Assembly (NCBI GenBank): GCA_934463425.1
Contig: CAKSJP010000007.1
Coordinates: forward strand, 1-64,000
Source of the DNA: an uncultured Ruminococcus sp.
Lineage (GTDB): Bacteria > Bacillota > Clostridia > Oscillospirales > Ruminococcaceae
Reading direction: 5' to 3'
DNA: 64,000 nucleotides
The notes beneath the pieces were generated by a model. It saw nothing but the letters and a program-made list of their open reading frames with translations, made no database searches and was not told the origin of the DNA. Below are positions 51,577 to 60,830 of this stretch, in pieces (the first letter of the stretch is position 1; each line of letters starts with the position of its first letter). The position numbers and the translations under genes were made by a program.

Positions 51577-53208
51577 ATGCTGCATCATTTTTTTCAAAAA
51601 CTGCTGCTTCCGGCGACTTTGGCAGGAGCCTTGTTCGCCGGCACAGCCGCACCGACAATTTCTCTGGCGGCACAAGCAGCTACACAGCCGGACAGCTACC
51701 ATGATGACTGGCTGCACGTCAATGACAACGCCGAAATCGTAGACAAAGACGGCAATCCGGTATGGATCACCGGCTGCAACTGGTTCGGCTATAACGTCGG
51801 CAGTCAGGTATTTGACGGAGTGTGGTCGCAGAATATGCACGAAATGCTGCGGCAGATCGCCGATCATGGATTTAATTTTCTTCGTATTCCCATGTCTACG
51901 GAAATTCTGCTCCAATGGAAAAATGGTGATCCTGACCCGGCAACGCCAAAGGTCAACCAGTATACCAACCCGGAACTTACCGAAGAGGGCATCGAGGGCG
52001 GTACGATCAAGTACAGCTTCGATATCTGGAACATGGCTGTGAAATGGTGCCGGGAACTGGGAATCAAGATCATGATCGATATTCACAGCGCGGAAACTGC
52101 CTCTGCCGGTCATCAGATCAGCCTCTGGTATACAGATAAGTTCAGTACCGAGGACTGGTGTGATGCATTGGCGTGGTTCGCAGATTACTACAAGGACGAT
52201 GACACCATTCTCGCCATCGACCTGAAAAACGAGCCTCACGGCACAGCCGATGTCAAGGATCAGATGGCAAAATGGGATGACTCCACCGATCCCACCAACT
52301 GGAAATATGCCGCTGAAACCTGTGCGGCGCGCGTCCTGGAAAAGAATCCAGAGCTTCTCATTATGGTTGAGGGCACAGAGGTATATCCCAAGGAAGGCTA
52401 TGACTGGACTGCACCGCGAATCGACTATACTACCATGACGGAATACTACTACGGCACATGGTGGGGCGGCAACTTCCGGGGTGCCAAGAAATATCCCATT
52501 GATCTGGGCAAATATCAAAGTCAGCTGGTCTACTCTCCTCATGACTACGGGCCGCTGGTATGGGAACAGAAATGGTTCTATGATGGCTTCACACAGGAAA
52601 CACTGCTGAAAGACTGCTGGTATGACAACTGGTTCTTCCTCCAGGACGAGGGCACAGCCCCTCTGCTCATGGGGGAATGGGGCGGCTTTATGGACGGCGA
52701 CAAAAACGAGCAGTGGATGACATACCTCCGGGATTTCATGATCGAAAACCGCATCCATCACACATTCTGGTGCTTCAACGAAAACTCCGGTGATACCGGC
52801 GGCCTGGTCTATGACAACTTTGGCAAGTGGGATGAGGACAAGTACGCCCTGGTCAAACCGGCACTGTGGCAAGACGACAACGGCAAATTTATCAGCCTGG
52901 ATCATACGATTGCTCTGGGTGCAAACGGCATTTCTCTCTCCGACTACTATAGCGGCGGCAATACTGCCACCACAACACAGCCGAACAATACGATGATTTC
53001 CGGTGATGTGAACAGTGATAAGCTGGTCAACGGTATGGACCTGACACTGATGCGGCAAAACATCAACAAATGGCAAAGCACAGAGGATGTACTGACTGCC
53101 AGCCCACAGGACACCAACGGCGACGGCATATTCAGCGTAGCGGATATTGTCCTGCTGACACAGTATCTATTGGGAAAAGACGTGACACTGAAAAGCTACT
53201 CTTCTTAA
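51577..53208 (+). CDS. secreted dockerin endoglucanase, GH5
   Basis: 543 residues. Signal peptide about 1-34 (cleavage near AAQA). GH5 TIM barrel about 40-460 resembling subfamily 1 cellulases: ITGCNWFGYNVG, FNFLRIPMS, acid/base Glu in AIDLKNEPHG (about 218), HDYGPLVW, nucleophile Glu in LLMGEWGG (about 365) and HTFWCFNENSGDTGG. A short Thr-rich linker leads to a dockerin (about 475-540: GDVNSDKLVNGMDLTLMRQN; DTNGDGIFSVADIVLLTQYL) whose recognition positions differ clearly from the other three dockerins in the window. It cleaves internal beta-1,4 bonds of cellulose or related glucans outside the cell. GGAGG lies five bases before ATG. Confidence 0.9.
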   Translation: MLHHFFQKLLLPATLAGALFAGTAAPTISLAAQAATQPDSYHDDWLHVNDNAEIVDKDGNPVWITGCNWFGYNVGSQVFDGVWSQNMHEMLRQIADHGFNFLRIPMSTEILLQWKNGDPDPATPKVNQYTNPELTEEGIEGGTIKYSFDIWNMAVKWCRELGIKIMIDIHSAETASAGHQISLWYTDKFSTEDWCDALAWFADYYKDDDTILAIDLKNEPHGTADVKDQMAKWDDSTDPTNWKYAAETCAARVLEKNPELLIMVEGTEVYPKEGYDWTAPRIDYTTMTEYYYGTWWGGNFRGAKKYPIDLGKYQSQLVYSPHDYGPLVWEQKWFYDGFTQETLLKDCWYDNWFFLQDEGTAPLLMGEWGGFMDGDKNEQWMTYLRDFMIENRIHHTFWCFNENSGDTGGLVYDNFGKWDEDKYALVKPALWQDDNGKFISLDHTIALGANGISLSDYYSGGNTATTTQPNNTMISGDVNSDKLVNGMDLTLMRQNINKWQSTEDVLTASPQDTNGDGIFSVADIVLLTQYLLGKDVTLKSYSS

Positions 53209-53230
53209 CAAAACCTTATGATATCACAAC

Positions 53231-53278
53231 AAAAGCACCTGTTTTTCCGGTACAAGCCGTGAAAAGCAGGCGCTTTTT
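53231..53278. terminator. bidirectional terminator between cellulase and Nudix genes
   Basis: AAAAGC-a-CCTG...CAGG-c-GCTTTTT (53231-53278) pairs with an inner TTTTTC/GAAAAG stem. It is placed between the two convergent stop codons and T-runs lie on both sides. Confidence 0.7.
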
Positions 53279-53296
53279 GCGTAGCATAAAATGATA

Positions 53297-53797
53297 TCAG
53301 ACAAATGCTTCCTTGATACTGTCATAGTGCAGGAAAATACCCTGCGCAGCAATAGCGCGAATCTCCTCAGCTGTTGCCAGTGCAAATTCTGTTACTTCAT
53401 CCGGCTGTACTTTTACATCTGCTTCGGTAAAGTCCAGCACATATTTGTAAATATCCACAAAGTAATTGTTCTGTTCCTCCGGATTGACACGCTTGTAGGA
53501 AAACGCATAGCCGCCCTTTGCACCGGTAACATCAATTCCGGTTTCCTCCAGAATTTCTCGCTGCACCGCATCCGCGCCATCTTCTCCGGCACGAACACCG
53601 CCGCCGGGGATCTCCCACCAACCAGGTGCCCACTCTTTGTCTAGCTTCCGTCGCGTGATCAGATATCTCCCGTCCGGCCGCTGCAGCACACCCAATACGG
53701 TCAAATGAAAATCTCCCGGCTTCATATGCCAGTCATTCCGGTTCATCGTGCGTCCGGTCTTTTGCTTATTTTCGTCGTAAATATCCCACTGTTCCAT
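53297..53797 (-). CDS. Nudix hydrolase
   Basis: 166 residues. The Nudix box fits GGGVRAGEDGADAVQREILEETGI (about residues 66-89), matching Gx5Ex7REUxEExGU. The N-terminal WDIYDENKQKTGRTMNR and HMKPGDFHLTVLGVL segments resemble the group of Nudix proteins related to isopentenyl-diphosphate isomerase. It hydrolyses a nucleoside diphosphate linked to some other moiety; the substrate is unknown. Monocistronic, with its own promoter at 53827-53856, divergent from the xylanase gene. Confidence 0.88.
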   Translation of the reverse strand: MEQWDIYDENKQKTGRTMNRNDWHMKPGDFHLTVLGVLQRPDGRYLITRRKLDKEWAPGWWEIPGGGVRAGEDGADAVQREILEETGIDVTGAKGGYAFSYKRVNPEEQNNYFVDIYKYVLDFTEADVKVQPDEVTEFALATAEEIRAIAAQGIFLHYDSIKEAFV

Positions 53798-53826
53798 GCT
53801 TTGTGCTCCTTTTGGTATTTGTTTTT

Positions 53827-53856
53827 ATTGTAACACAGATCACGGTATATTGTCAA
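53827..53856 (-). promoter_or_regulatory. promoter of the Nudix gene
   Basis: TTGACA (53851-53856) and TACAAT (53827-53832) with an 18-bp spacer, about 30 bp before the start codon. Confidence 0.7.
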
Positions 53857-53900
53857 GGGTAACACTACGGCAAAAAAGGTGTCTGCCAAGCAAAAAAATG

Positions 53901-53929
53901 TTGACAAAAAAGACGACAAATGTTATAAT
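53901..53929 (+). promoter_or_regulatory. consensus promoter of the xylanase gene
   Basis: Perfect TTGACA (53901-53906) and TATAAT (53924-53929), 17 bp apart, giving a leader of about 55 nt. Confidence 0.88.
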
Positions 53930-53990
53930 ATATTTGTTCTCTATTACAACAAAGCTAGCGATAAATATTTGGAAAGAAGGATGATATCAG

Positions 53991-56900
53991 ATGAAATTCA
54001 AGAAACTCCTGGCGGCAGTCACCACTGGTGTGCTTGCTGTCACCAGTCTGTCCCTTTCGGGGCTGGTCAGCTCCGCAGAGGTACAGGAACTAATGAACGA
54101 CACTTTTGAAACCGGCTACGGCGCATGGAAAGGTGTCGGCTCTTCCCTGTCTCTGTCCACAGAGCAATCCCACGGCGGCGGTACATCTTTATATTGCTAT
54201 GACCGCACAGCAAGCTGGGGCGCACCGCGGTGTTCTCTGACGGGAATCGTGGCTGCCGGGCAGAGCTATGAGATCTCTGCCAGTGCCATGTATGAGGGCA
54301 GCGGTCAGCAGAACATGGCGATCAAGATGCTCTATACCGATGCCAACGGCACCGACCACTATGAACAGGTGGCTGCTGCGCAGGCGACTGCCGGACAATG
54401 GGTAGAGATGAAAGGCAACTATACCGTTCCCAACGGCGCTACCGGCATGATTCTCTATGTGGAAATGCCCAACGCCGGAACCGATCAGACCTATTATATT
54501 GATGATGTAGTCATCAAGGGCGAAAAGACAGAGATCCAGCTGGACGACAAGTTCGAGTCCGACTTCGACAACAACTCCACCCAAAAGTGGAACGGCCGCG
54601 GCAGTGCCGAGGTAGAACTCTCCACCAAGTATGCCCACAGCGGCACGACCAGCTTATATGTTTCCGGCAGAACCCAACTGTGGAACGGTGCAACCCGCAG
54701 CGCATCCGACATCATGGAGGCAGGCGGCTACTACAAGGTCGGCACATATGTTCTCTATGACGGCGACCAGTACACCGACACCCAGAAGTTTTCCATCAAC
54801 TTGCAGTACGATCTGAACGGCAAGGAAAACTATTACACCATCGCCACCGAGACTGCAAACAAAGGCGAATGGAAATATGTGGGCAGCGAATTCACCGTGC
54901 CGGAGGGTGCGACCAACTTCTATATCTATGTACAGACCGGCTACACCAGTGCCCCCAAGGAACAGGATCTCATGAACTTCTACATGGACGATGCTGTGGG
55001 TGAACATCTGCCCGATCCGGCGATCCAGGACGACATCGCATCTCTGAAAGATGCCTATTCCGACTACTTCAAGATCGGCTGCGCCTGCGCCGGCTCGGAG
55101 TTCGCACAGGGCGCTACCAAGGATCTCATCAAGAAGCATTACAACAGTCTGACACTGGGCAACGAACTGAAGCCGGACAGCGTGCTGGATCAGGCGCTGT
55201 CCCAGAAGTATGTGGCAGAGACCGGCGACGACACCATGCCCCAGATCTCTCTGAATGAAGCAGACGAGATGCTGAAATTTGCCGGCGAGAACAAGATCCC
55301 GGTACGCGGTCATGTGCTGGTATGGCACAGCCAGACACCGGACTGGTTCTTCAAGGAAAACTTCGATCCCAACGGGGAATGGGTTTCCAAGGACAAGATG
55401 ACCAAGCGTCTGGAAAACTACATCAAGACCGTCATGGAAACGCTGAAAAAGGATTACCCCGATGTGGAATTCTACGCATGGGACGTGGTGAACGAAGCCG
55501 CTTCCGATGCCGGCACCATTCGGGACGCCGGTTCCAACAACGAGGTCAACGGACAGTCTGCATGGGTCAAGGTCTACGGCGACCAGTCCTATATTCCGCT
55601 GGCGTTCGAATTCGCCAAGAAGTACGCACCGGCAGGCTGCAAGCTGTTCTACAATGACTACAACGAGTACTCCCCCAACAAGCAGGCGTACATCATCAGC
55701 GACATTCTGAAACCGCTGGTGGAAAAGAACCTGATCGACGGCGTGGGCATGCAGTCCCACATCTCCATGAGTTACCCCACCATTGATCTGTACAAGTCCG
55801 CCATGCAGCAGTATGCAGACCTGGGACTGGAAGTACAGGTCACCGAGCTGGACGTTTCCGAAAAGTCCAACGAATACGCTGACCAGCTGGCTCTGGCACA
55901 GCGGTATCAGGACGTGTTCAAGATGTACAAGGAAATGAAGGATTCCGGCGTGAACCTGTCCGCGGTTGTTATCTGGGGCATCACCGACTCCACCAGCTGG
56001 ATCGGCGGTTATCCCCTGCTCTTTGACAAGGACTATCAGGCAAAGCCGTCCTATTACGCTGTGATCGACACCGACTCCGAAGTAGAAAAACTCCAGACCA
56101 TGACGGCATACCGCTATGACGGCACAGATGCCGATCTGGAACGGGCATTAGAAATCGGTACGGCACAGTATCTGAACAACGGAACCACATACTTTAAGGC
56201 TGCATGGTCAGATAAAGGCATGGTGGTTCGTGTTTACAATCCACGTCACATAGATGGATGGGAAACACAGGAAGGCTGTGTGATTACAAATATTGATTTC
56301 CCCGACATTCTGATTTATGGCAGTCAGGAAAAGCAGCAAGGAACACTTTTGCTTTCCGAAAAAGTCAGCAGCGACACCAAATTTGCAGATTTCACAATTC
56401 CGCTGACCGGAAAAATCGGAAGCAATGTATATATGGACGTACAAAACTGTGATCTTGCATGGAACGATACCGCTACTGCCGAAAAATTGTTTGGAGAATT
56501 TATTCATCAAAGCACCTTGACTTACGAAAGTGCAACTCCCACCTGCGGTATTGTCACCCTAGCAGAACAGCCCAAGTATGCCGAAGCAACCAAGACCGAA
56601 ACACCCATTACCATTGACGGAGACATTGATGCCGCATGGGCAGATGCCAACACCATTGATGTCAACACCTACTCTATGGGCAACGGTGCGACCGCTGTTT
56701 CCAAAATGCTCTGGGACGAGAACTACCTCTATGTGCTGACCGAAGTCACCGACCCCGTACTGAGCGTGGCAAGTGCCAACGCCTATGAGCAGGACACCGT
56801 GGAAGTATTCTTCGACGAGAACAACCACAAGACTTCCTCTTACGAAAGCGACGACATTCAGTGCCGCATCAACTACGAGAACGACAAGACCGTTACCGAC

Positions 56901-57503
56901 GGACGTTCCACTGACGCATTCCTCTCCGGCACGAAAAAGACCGACAAGGGTTATATCGTCGAGGTGGCAATCCCGTACACCATTGGTTCGTTCCACGCCA
57001 ACCAGATCGTAGGCTTTGACGTACAGGTCAACGACGACGGCACCGGCGACGGCAAGCGTACCAGCATTGCCAACTGGAACGACCTCACCGGTCAGGGCTA
57101 TATCAACACCAGCGGTTTCGGCGTGTTGAAACTGGTGGGTGACGGCACAGTTACAACTGGTACAACAACCACCTCCGGCACAACTACCACAGAAACAAGC
57201 ACCACTACCGAAACTGTCACCTCTGCATCTGCAACCTCTGACACTTCCGGTACAACAGCTTCCAACACTGGCTCAAGTATTCCAGATACGAACACATTAT
57301 ACGGTGACGTTAACCTGGACAGCCGGGTAGATATTACCGATGCAGTTCTGCTGAACAAAGCAGTGGCCGGCGCAGTAAAGCTGGACGGACAGCAGCAGAA
57401 AAATGCAGACTGCGACGCCGACGGCGACCTCAGCAGCAATGATGCGATCATTCTGTTGAAGTTCCTGGTTTCTGTGATTACCTCACTGCCAAGCGCGGAA
57501 TAA
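53991..57503 (+). CDS. secreted dockerin endo-beta-1,4-xylanase: CBM22-CBM22-GH10-(CBM9-like)-CBM9-dockerin
   Basis: 1,170 residues. Signal peptide 1-29 (cleavage after VSSA). Two CBM22 jelly rolls (about 33-175, 183-335) with the paired NDTFETGYGAW/DDKFESDF and YYIDDVVI/FYMDDAVGE ends. GH10 barrel about 345-680: GHVLVWHSQTPDWFF, acid/base Glu in WDVVNEAAS (about 500), nucleophile Glu in VQVTELDVS (about 618), WGITDSTSWI. A weakly CBM9-like segment (about 690-865) comes next, then a good CBM9 (ITIDGDIDAAWADA, AYEQDTVEVFFDENN, about 870-1055), a Thr/Ser linker and a type I dockerin (GDVNLDSRVDITDAVLLNKA; NADCDADGDLSSNDAIILLKF). It degrades xylan outside the cell. The segment around 56140-56560 is visibly richer in A/T and AAA/GAA codons than the rest. 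AAGGA lies about ten bases before ATG. Confidence 0.92.
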   Translation: MKFKKLLAAVTTGVLAVTSLSLSGLVSSAEVQELMNDTFETGYGAWKGVGSSLSLSTEQSHGGGTSLYCYDRTASWGAPRCSLTGIVAAGQSYEISASAMYEGSGQQNMAIKMLYTDANGTDHYEQVAAAQATAGQWVEMKGNYTVPNGATGMILYVEMPNAGTDQTYYIDDVVIKGEKTEIQLDDKFESDFDNNSTQKWNGRGSAEVELSTKYAHSGTTSLYVSGRTQLWNGATRSASDIMEAGGYYKVGTYVLYDGDQYTDTQKFSINLQYDLNGKENYYTIATETANKGEWKYVGSEFTVPEGATNFYIYVQTGYTSAPKEQDLMNFYMDDAVGEHLPDPAIQDDIASLKDAYSDYFKIGCACAGSEFAQGATKDLIKKHYNSLTLGNELKPDSVLDQALSQKYVAETGDDTMPQISLNEADEMLKFAGENKIPVRGHVLVWHSQTPDWFFKENFDPNGEWVSKDKMTKRLENYIKTVMETLKKDYPDVEFYAWDVVNEAASDAGTIRDAGSNNEVNGQSAWVKVYGDQSYIPLAFEFAKKYAPAGCKLFYNDYNEYSPNKQAYIISDILKPLVEKNLIDGVGMQSHISMSYPTIDLYKSAMQQYADLGLEVQVTELDVSEKSNEYADQLALAQRYQDVFKMYKEMKDSGVNLSAVVIWGITDSTSWIGGYPLLFDKDYQAKPSYYAVIDTDSEVEKLQTMTAYRYDGTDADLERALEIGTAQYLNNGTTYFKAAWSDKGMVVRVYNPRHIDGWETQEGCVITNIDFPDILIYGSQEKQQGTLLLSEKVSSDTKFADFTIPLTGKIGSNVYMDVQNCDLAWNDTATAEKLFGEFIHQSTLTYESATPTCGIVTLAEQPKYAEATKTETPITIDGDIDAAWADANTIDVNTYSMGNGATAVSKMLWDENYLYVLTEVTDPVLSVASANAYEQDTVEVFFDENNHKTSSYESDDIQCRINYENDKTVTDGRSTDAFLSGTKKTDKGYIVEVAIPYTIGSFHANQIVGFDVQVNDDGTGDGKRTSIANWNDLTGQGYINTSGFGVLKLVGDGTVTTGTTTTSGTTTTETSTTTETVTSASATSDTSGTTASNTGSSIPDTNTLYGDVNLDSRVDITDAVLLNKAVAGAVKLDGQQQKNADCDADGDLSSNDAIILLKFLVSVITSLPSAE

Positions 57504-57528
57504 ATTCGCAGAAATATTTATCCCCAGA

Positions 57529-57563
57529 AGCGCCTCGGATGCAATGCACCGGGGTGCTTTTTG
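57529..57563 (+). terminator. terminator of the xylanase gene
   Basis: AGCGCCTCGG (57529-57538) pairs with CCGGGGTGCT (57549-57558) through 10 bp including two G-U pairs, followed by TTTTTG. It lies 26 bp after the stop codon. Confidence 0.8.
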
Positions 57564-57636
57564 TTTGGCCGAATTTCCTTGCACAGATGCTCTAAATTTA
57601 TGAAACATTCCCGTTCTTTTTTAAGGAAAAACGCTA

Positions 57637-57665
57637 TTGACAGAACCGACAAAAAGGCATATAAT
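57637..57665 (+). promoter_or_regulatory. consensus promoter of the GH43-galT operon
   Basis: Perfect TTGACA (57637-57642) and TATAAT (57660-57665), 17 bp apart. Transcription from here starts after 57670, which excludes the longer upstream frame and supports the ATG at 57726. Confidence 0.88.
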
Positions 57666-57725
57666 GGACTTACCAGAAGTGCATACCGCGCTGCTGCATG
57701 CTCCAGCGAAAGGATACGATATATT

Positions 57726-59210
57726 ATGAAAAAACAAGTCTACAATCCATTTCTTCCGATTTACGAATGCGTCCCGGACGGAGAACCGCATGTATTCGGC
57801 GACCGTGTTTATCTATATGGTTCGCACGACAAAGAGGGCGGTGAAACCTTCTGCATGTTGGACTATACCACATATTCCGCACCGGTGGACGACCTGTCTG
57901 ACTGGCGCTGTGAGGGGACGATCTACCGTGCCGACCAAGACCCGGCATATCCCTCTGACCGCAAATTCATGTACGCCCCGGATGTTGTACAGGGCAATGA
58001 CGGCAGATTTTATCTCTATTACTGCATGTCCGGCAGAGACGGCTTCGGCGGCTATAACGGCCCGATCAGCGTAGCGGTCAGCGACTCCCCTGCCGGCCCG
58101 TTCCGTTATCTGGGATTTGTACACTATCCGGACGGCAGCCCGATGCTGAAATATGTCTGCTTCGATCCCGGCGTTATCAATGACAACGGCACGATCCGCA
58201 TTTATTATGGTACATGGTCGGACGAAGCTCTGGACAAGGATTTTCAAAACAATGAATCGGAGATCCAGACCGTCATGAAGCGCTATCACAAGAGCCGCAA
58301 TGAGGTACTGGACACCGAAGGCAGTGTCATGGGCGCTTGTGTGGTAACGGTGGGCGATGATATGCTGACCGTCACCAGTGAGCCGCGGCATATCATTCCG
58401 GCGGATGTCACCGGAACCGACTTTGAAGCACATCCGTTCTTTGAAGCCAGCTCTATCCGCAAGATCGGCGAGAAATACTACTTCATCTACTCCTCCTGGC
58501 AGAATCACGAGCTTTGCTATGCCACCAGTGACTATCCGGATCGGGACTTTGTCTTTGGCGGCACCATCGTCTCCAACGGCGATGTGGGATACCAGGGCAG
58601 AACAGAAAAAGACCGCCTGAACATGACCGGAACGACCCATGGCAGCATCGAAAACATCAACGGTCAGTGGTATGTATTCTATCACCGACTCACCCACAAG
58701 TCCGACTACAGCCGCCAGGCTTGTGCAGAACCCATTACGATTCTGCCGGACGGCAGCATTCCGCAGGTAGAGATCACCTCCTGCGGTCTCAACGGCAAGC
58801 CGCTGGCAGGCAAGGGCGTTTATCCGGCAGTGATCGCCTGCAACATCACCAACGGTCACATGCCCCACGGCTCTAACAAGATCTACATCGACAGCTTCCC
58901 CAACGCAACACACTGCGGTGATGACCGCTTCATTGGCGAGATCCAGGACGGCACAATGCTGGGGTACAAATACTTCCAGTTCTCTGATGCCAAAGAGATC
59001 GGCATCCAGTATCGCGGCACATGCAGCGGCAAATTTGTAGTATCGGATGATATCGACTGCAAGAACATCGTTGCCGAAATTTCAGTAGCACCGGCGGAAG
59101 CCTGGACAGATGCCAAGGCAGCTCTGCTGATTTCAGACGGCAAGCATCCGCTGTATCTGTTCTACCAGGGCAATGGTGAAGCAGCCGTAAAAGAACTTTA
59201 CCTTGCATAA
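57726..59210 (+). CDS. GH43 family glycosidase (beta-xylosidase / alpha-L-arabinofuranosidase type), cytoplasmic
   Basis: About 494 residues, no signal peptide. Five-bladed propeller (about 1-320): catalytic base Asp in YECVPDGEPHVFGDRVYLYGS, pKa-modulating Asp in VCFDPGVINDNGTIRIYYG, acid Glu in FFEASSIRKIGEKYYFIYS. A C-terminal beta-sandwich follows (about 340-494). ATG 57726 is chosen because the promoter at 57637-57665 excludes the 55-codon extension; the ribosome site AAAGGA is distant. Acts on imported oligosaccharides, most likely xylo- or arabino-oligosaccharides given the xylanase next door; the exact specificity cannot be read. Followed 15 bp later by galT. Confidence 0.85.
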   Translation: MKKQVYNPFLPIYECVPDGEPHVFGDRVYLYGSHDKEGGETFCMLDYTTYSAPVDDLSDWRCEGTIYRADQDPAYPSDRKFMYAPDVVQGNDGRFYLYYCMSGRDGFGGYNGPISVAVSDSPAGPFRYLGFVHYPDGSPMLKYVCFDPGVINDNGTIRIYYGTWSDEALDKDFQNNESEIQTVMKRYHKSRNEVLDTEGSVMGACVVTVGDDMLTVTSEPRHIIPADVTGTDFEAHPFFEASSIRKIGEKYYFIYSSWQNHELCYATSDYPDRDFVFGGTIVSNGDVGYQGRTEKDRLNMTGTTHGSIENINGQWYVFYHRLTHKSDYSRQACAEPITILPDGSIPQVEITSCGLNGKPLAGKGVYPAVIACNITNGHMPHGSNKIYIDSFPNATHCGDDRFIGEIQDGTMLGYKYFQFSDAKEIGIQYRGTCSGKFVVSDDIDCKNIVAEISVAPAEAWTDAKAALLISDGKHPLYLFYQGNGEAAVKELYLA

Positions 59211-59225
59211 GAGGAGGGAAATGGA

Positions 59226-60731
59226 ATGATTGAGCAAAGCATTCAGGAACTCATTCAATACGGCATCGCAAAAGAGCTGATTACCGAAGAGGACAGCATT
59301 TTCCTGCGTAACCAGCTAATGGATCTGTTCCGGCTCTCCGCATGGGAAACGCCGGCACTTCCGGAAGAGCTTCCCTCTGTGGATGAGATCTTAGACAAGC
59401 TGGTCTCCTACGCCGCCGAGAACGGCATTATTTCCGATTCCGGTGCGGCACGGGATCTGTTCGATACCCGCATTATGGGAATGCTGACGGCAATGCCGCA
59501 TGTTGTCAACCGCGCATTTTTCACTGCATACCACCACAGTCCGGAAGAGGCAACAAACTGGTATTATCAGTACAGCAAGGATACCAACTATGTCCGTGCA
59601 GGACGTATTGCCAAGGATATGCGCTGGACATACGACTGCGATTATGGCACGTTAGATGTCACCATCAACCGTTCTAAACCGGAAAAAGACCCCAGAGACA
59701 TTGCGGCCGCGAAAAATCAGCCGCAGAGCAAATATCCGGCTTGCCAGCTGTGCATAGAGAATACCGGATTCGCCGGCACACTGACACATCCGGCACGGCA
59801 GAATCTCCGTCCCATTCCCATTCAGGTGCACGGAGATAACTGGGCATTCCAGTATTCTCCATACGGCTATTACAATGAGCACTGCATCGTGTTCAATCAA
59901 AAGCATGTTCCTATGGTGATCGATGCAGCAGTTTTTGAAAAGTTGTTCGATATTCTGGACATGTTCCCCCACTATTTCATCGGTTCTAACGCTGATCTGC
60001 CCATTGTTGGCGGTTCGATTCTGAGCCATGAGCATTTCCAGGGCGGTCACTATACTTTCGCTATGGCAAAAGCATCCATTGAGACACCATTCCTGCTGCC
60101 AAATCAGCCGGAAATCCAGGCAGGCATTGTCAAGTGGCCTATGTCTGTGATCCGCCTGCAAAGCGAAAACCGCGCTGCGCTTGCTGCCGCCTGTGACCAT
60201 GTGCTGACGGAATGGCGAAAGTACAGCGACCCGGAAGCCGCAGTATACGCCGAAACAGACGGAACGCCGCACAATACCATCACGCCCATCGCCCGGATGC
60301 GCGGCAGAACATATGAATGCGACCTGGTGCTGCGCAACAACCGCACCACACCGGAACGTCCGCTGGGACTGTTCCACCCGAATCCGTCGCTGCACCATAT
60401 CAAAAAGGAGAACATCGGTCTGATCGAGGTCATGGGCTTGGCAGTTTTGCCGGCTCGCCTGGCTTCAGAGCTGCCGATTCTGGCAAAGGCACTTTACAGC
60501 GAAACGGATCTCAGCGGCACAGAATCTCTTGCGAGTCATATTGCATGGATGCAGGAGGTCAAAGCACGGCATCCGGAAGCCAATGCAGAAAATGCGGACG
60601 CGATCATCCAACAGGAGATCGGTGCTGTTTTTGAACAGGTTTTGTTGGATGCCGGTGTGTTCAAGCGCACCGAAACCGGAAAGGCACAATTTTTGCGGTT
60701 TGTCGATCAAATCCGTCAAACAGCAAAATAA
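59226..60731 (+). CDS. galT: UDP-glucose--hexose-1-phosphate uridylyltransferase, class II
   Basis: 501 residues, the length of the Gram-positive class II GalT rather than the 350-residue E. coli type. Motifs seen: DTRIMGMLTAMPHVVN, NWYYQYSKDTNYVR, PACQLCIENTGFAG (CxxC), YYNEHCIVFNQKHVPM and the active-site SHEHFQGGHYTF (about residues 262-273). It transfers UMP between UDP-glucose and galactose-1-phosphate in the Leloir pathway. GGAGGG lies seven bases before ATG. Being second in an operon with GH43 suggests that galactose or another hexose-1-phosphate arises from the same oligosaccharides; no galK or galE is adjacent. Confidence 0.92.
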   Translation: MIEQSIQELIQYGIAKELITEEDSIFLRNQLMDLFRLSAWETPALPEELPSVDEILDKLVSYAAENGIISDSGAARDLFDTRIMGMLTAMPHVVNRAFFTAYHHSPEEATNWYYQYSKDTNYVRAGRIAKDMRWTYDCDYGTLDVTINRSKPEKDPRDIAAAKNQPQSKYPACQLCIENTGFAGTLTHPARQNLRPIPIQVHGDNWAFQYSPYGYYNEHCIVFNQKHVPMVIDAAVFEKLFDILDMFPHYFIGSNADLPIVGGSILSHEHFQGGHYTFAMAKASIETPFLLPNQPEIQAGIVKWPMSVIRLQSENRAALAAACDHVLTEWRKYSDPEAAVYAETDGTPHNTITPIARMRGRTYECDLVLRNNRTTPERPLGLFHPNPSLHHIKKENIGLIEVMGLAVLPARLASELPILAKALYSETDLSGTESLASHIAWMQEVKARHPEANAENADAIIQQEIGAVFEQVLLDAGVFKRTETGKAQFLRFVDQIRQTAK

Positions 60732-60787
60732 CCGCTTGGTTCTCATAAAATGTTTCCATAAACACATCCTGCATGAATCAAAAGTAC

Positions 60788-60825
60788 AAACAGCCCTGTA
60801 TCCAATAGAGATACAGGGCTGTTTT
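60788..60825. terminator. bidirectional terminator between galT and the CDF gene
   Basis: Arms AAACAGCCCTGTATC (60788-60802) and GATACAGGGCTGTTT (60810-60824), a 15-bp stem with T-runs on both strands, between two convergent genes. Confidence 0.9.
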
Positions 60826-60830
60826 CGTTC

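Noticed and set aside
51535..53076. 513-codon minus-strand frame opposite the GH5 cellulase
   Set aside because: The GH5 frame has catalytic motifs, a signal peptide, a dockerin and a promoter; the antisense frame has none.
54654..55760. 368-codon minus-strand frame opposite the xylanase
   Set aside because: Antisense to GH10 and CBM22 domains with no support of its own.
57561..57725. 55-codon N-terminal extension of the GH43 gene
   Set aside because: A perfect promoter lies inside it, so the transcript begins after the extension; the extension is basic and unlike GH43 N termini.
57813..58913. 366-codon minus-strand frame opposite GH43
   Set aside because: Antisense shadow of a gene with clear GH43 catalytic motifs.
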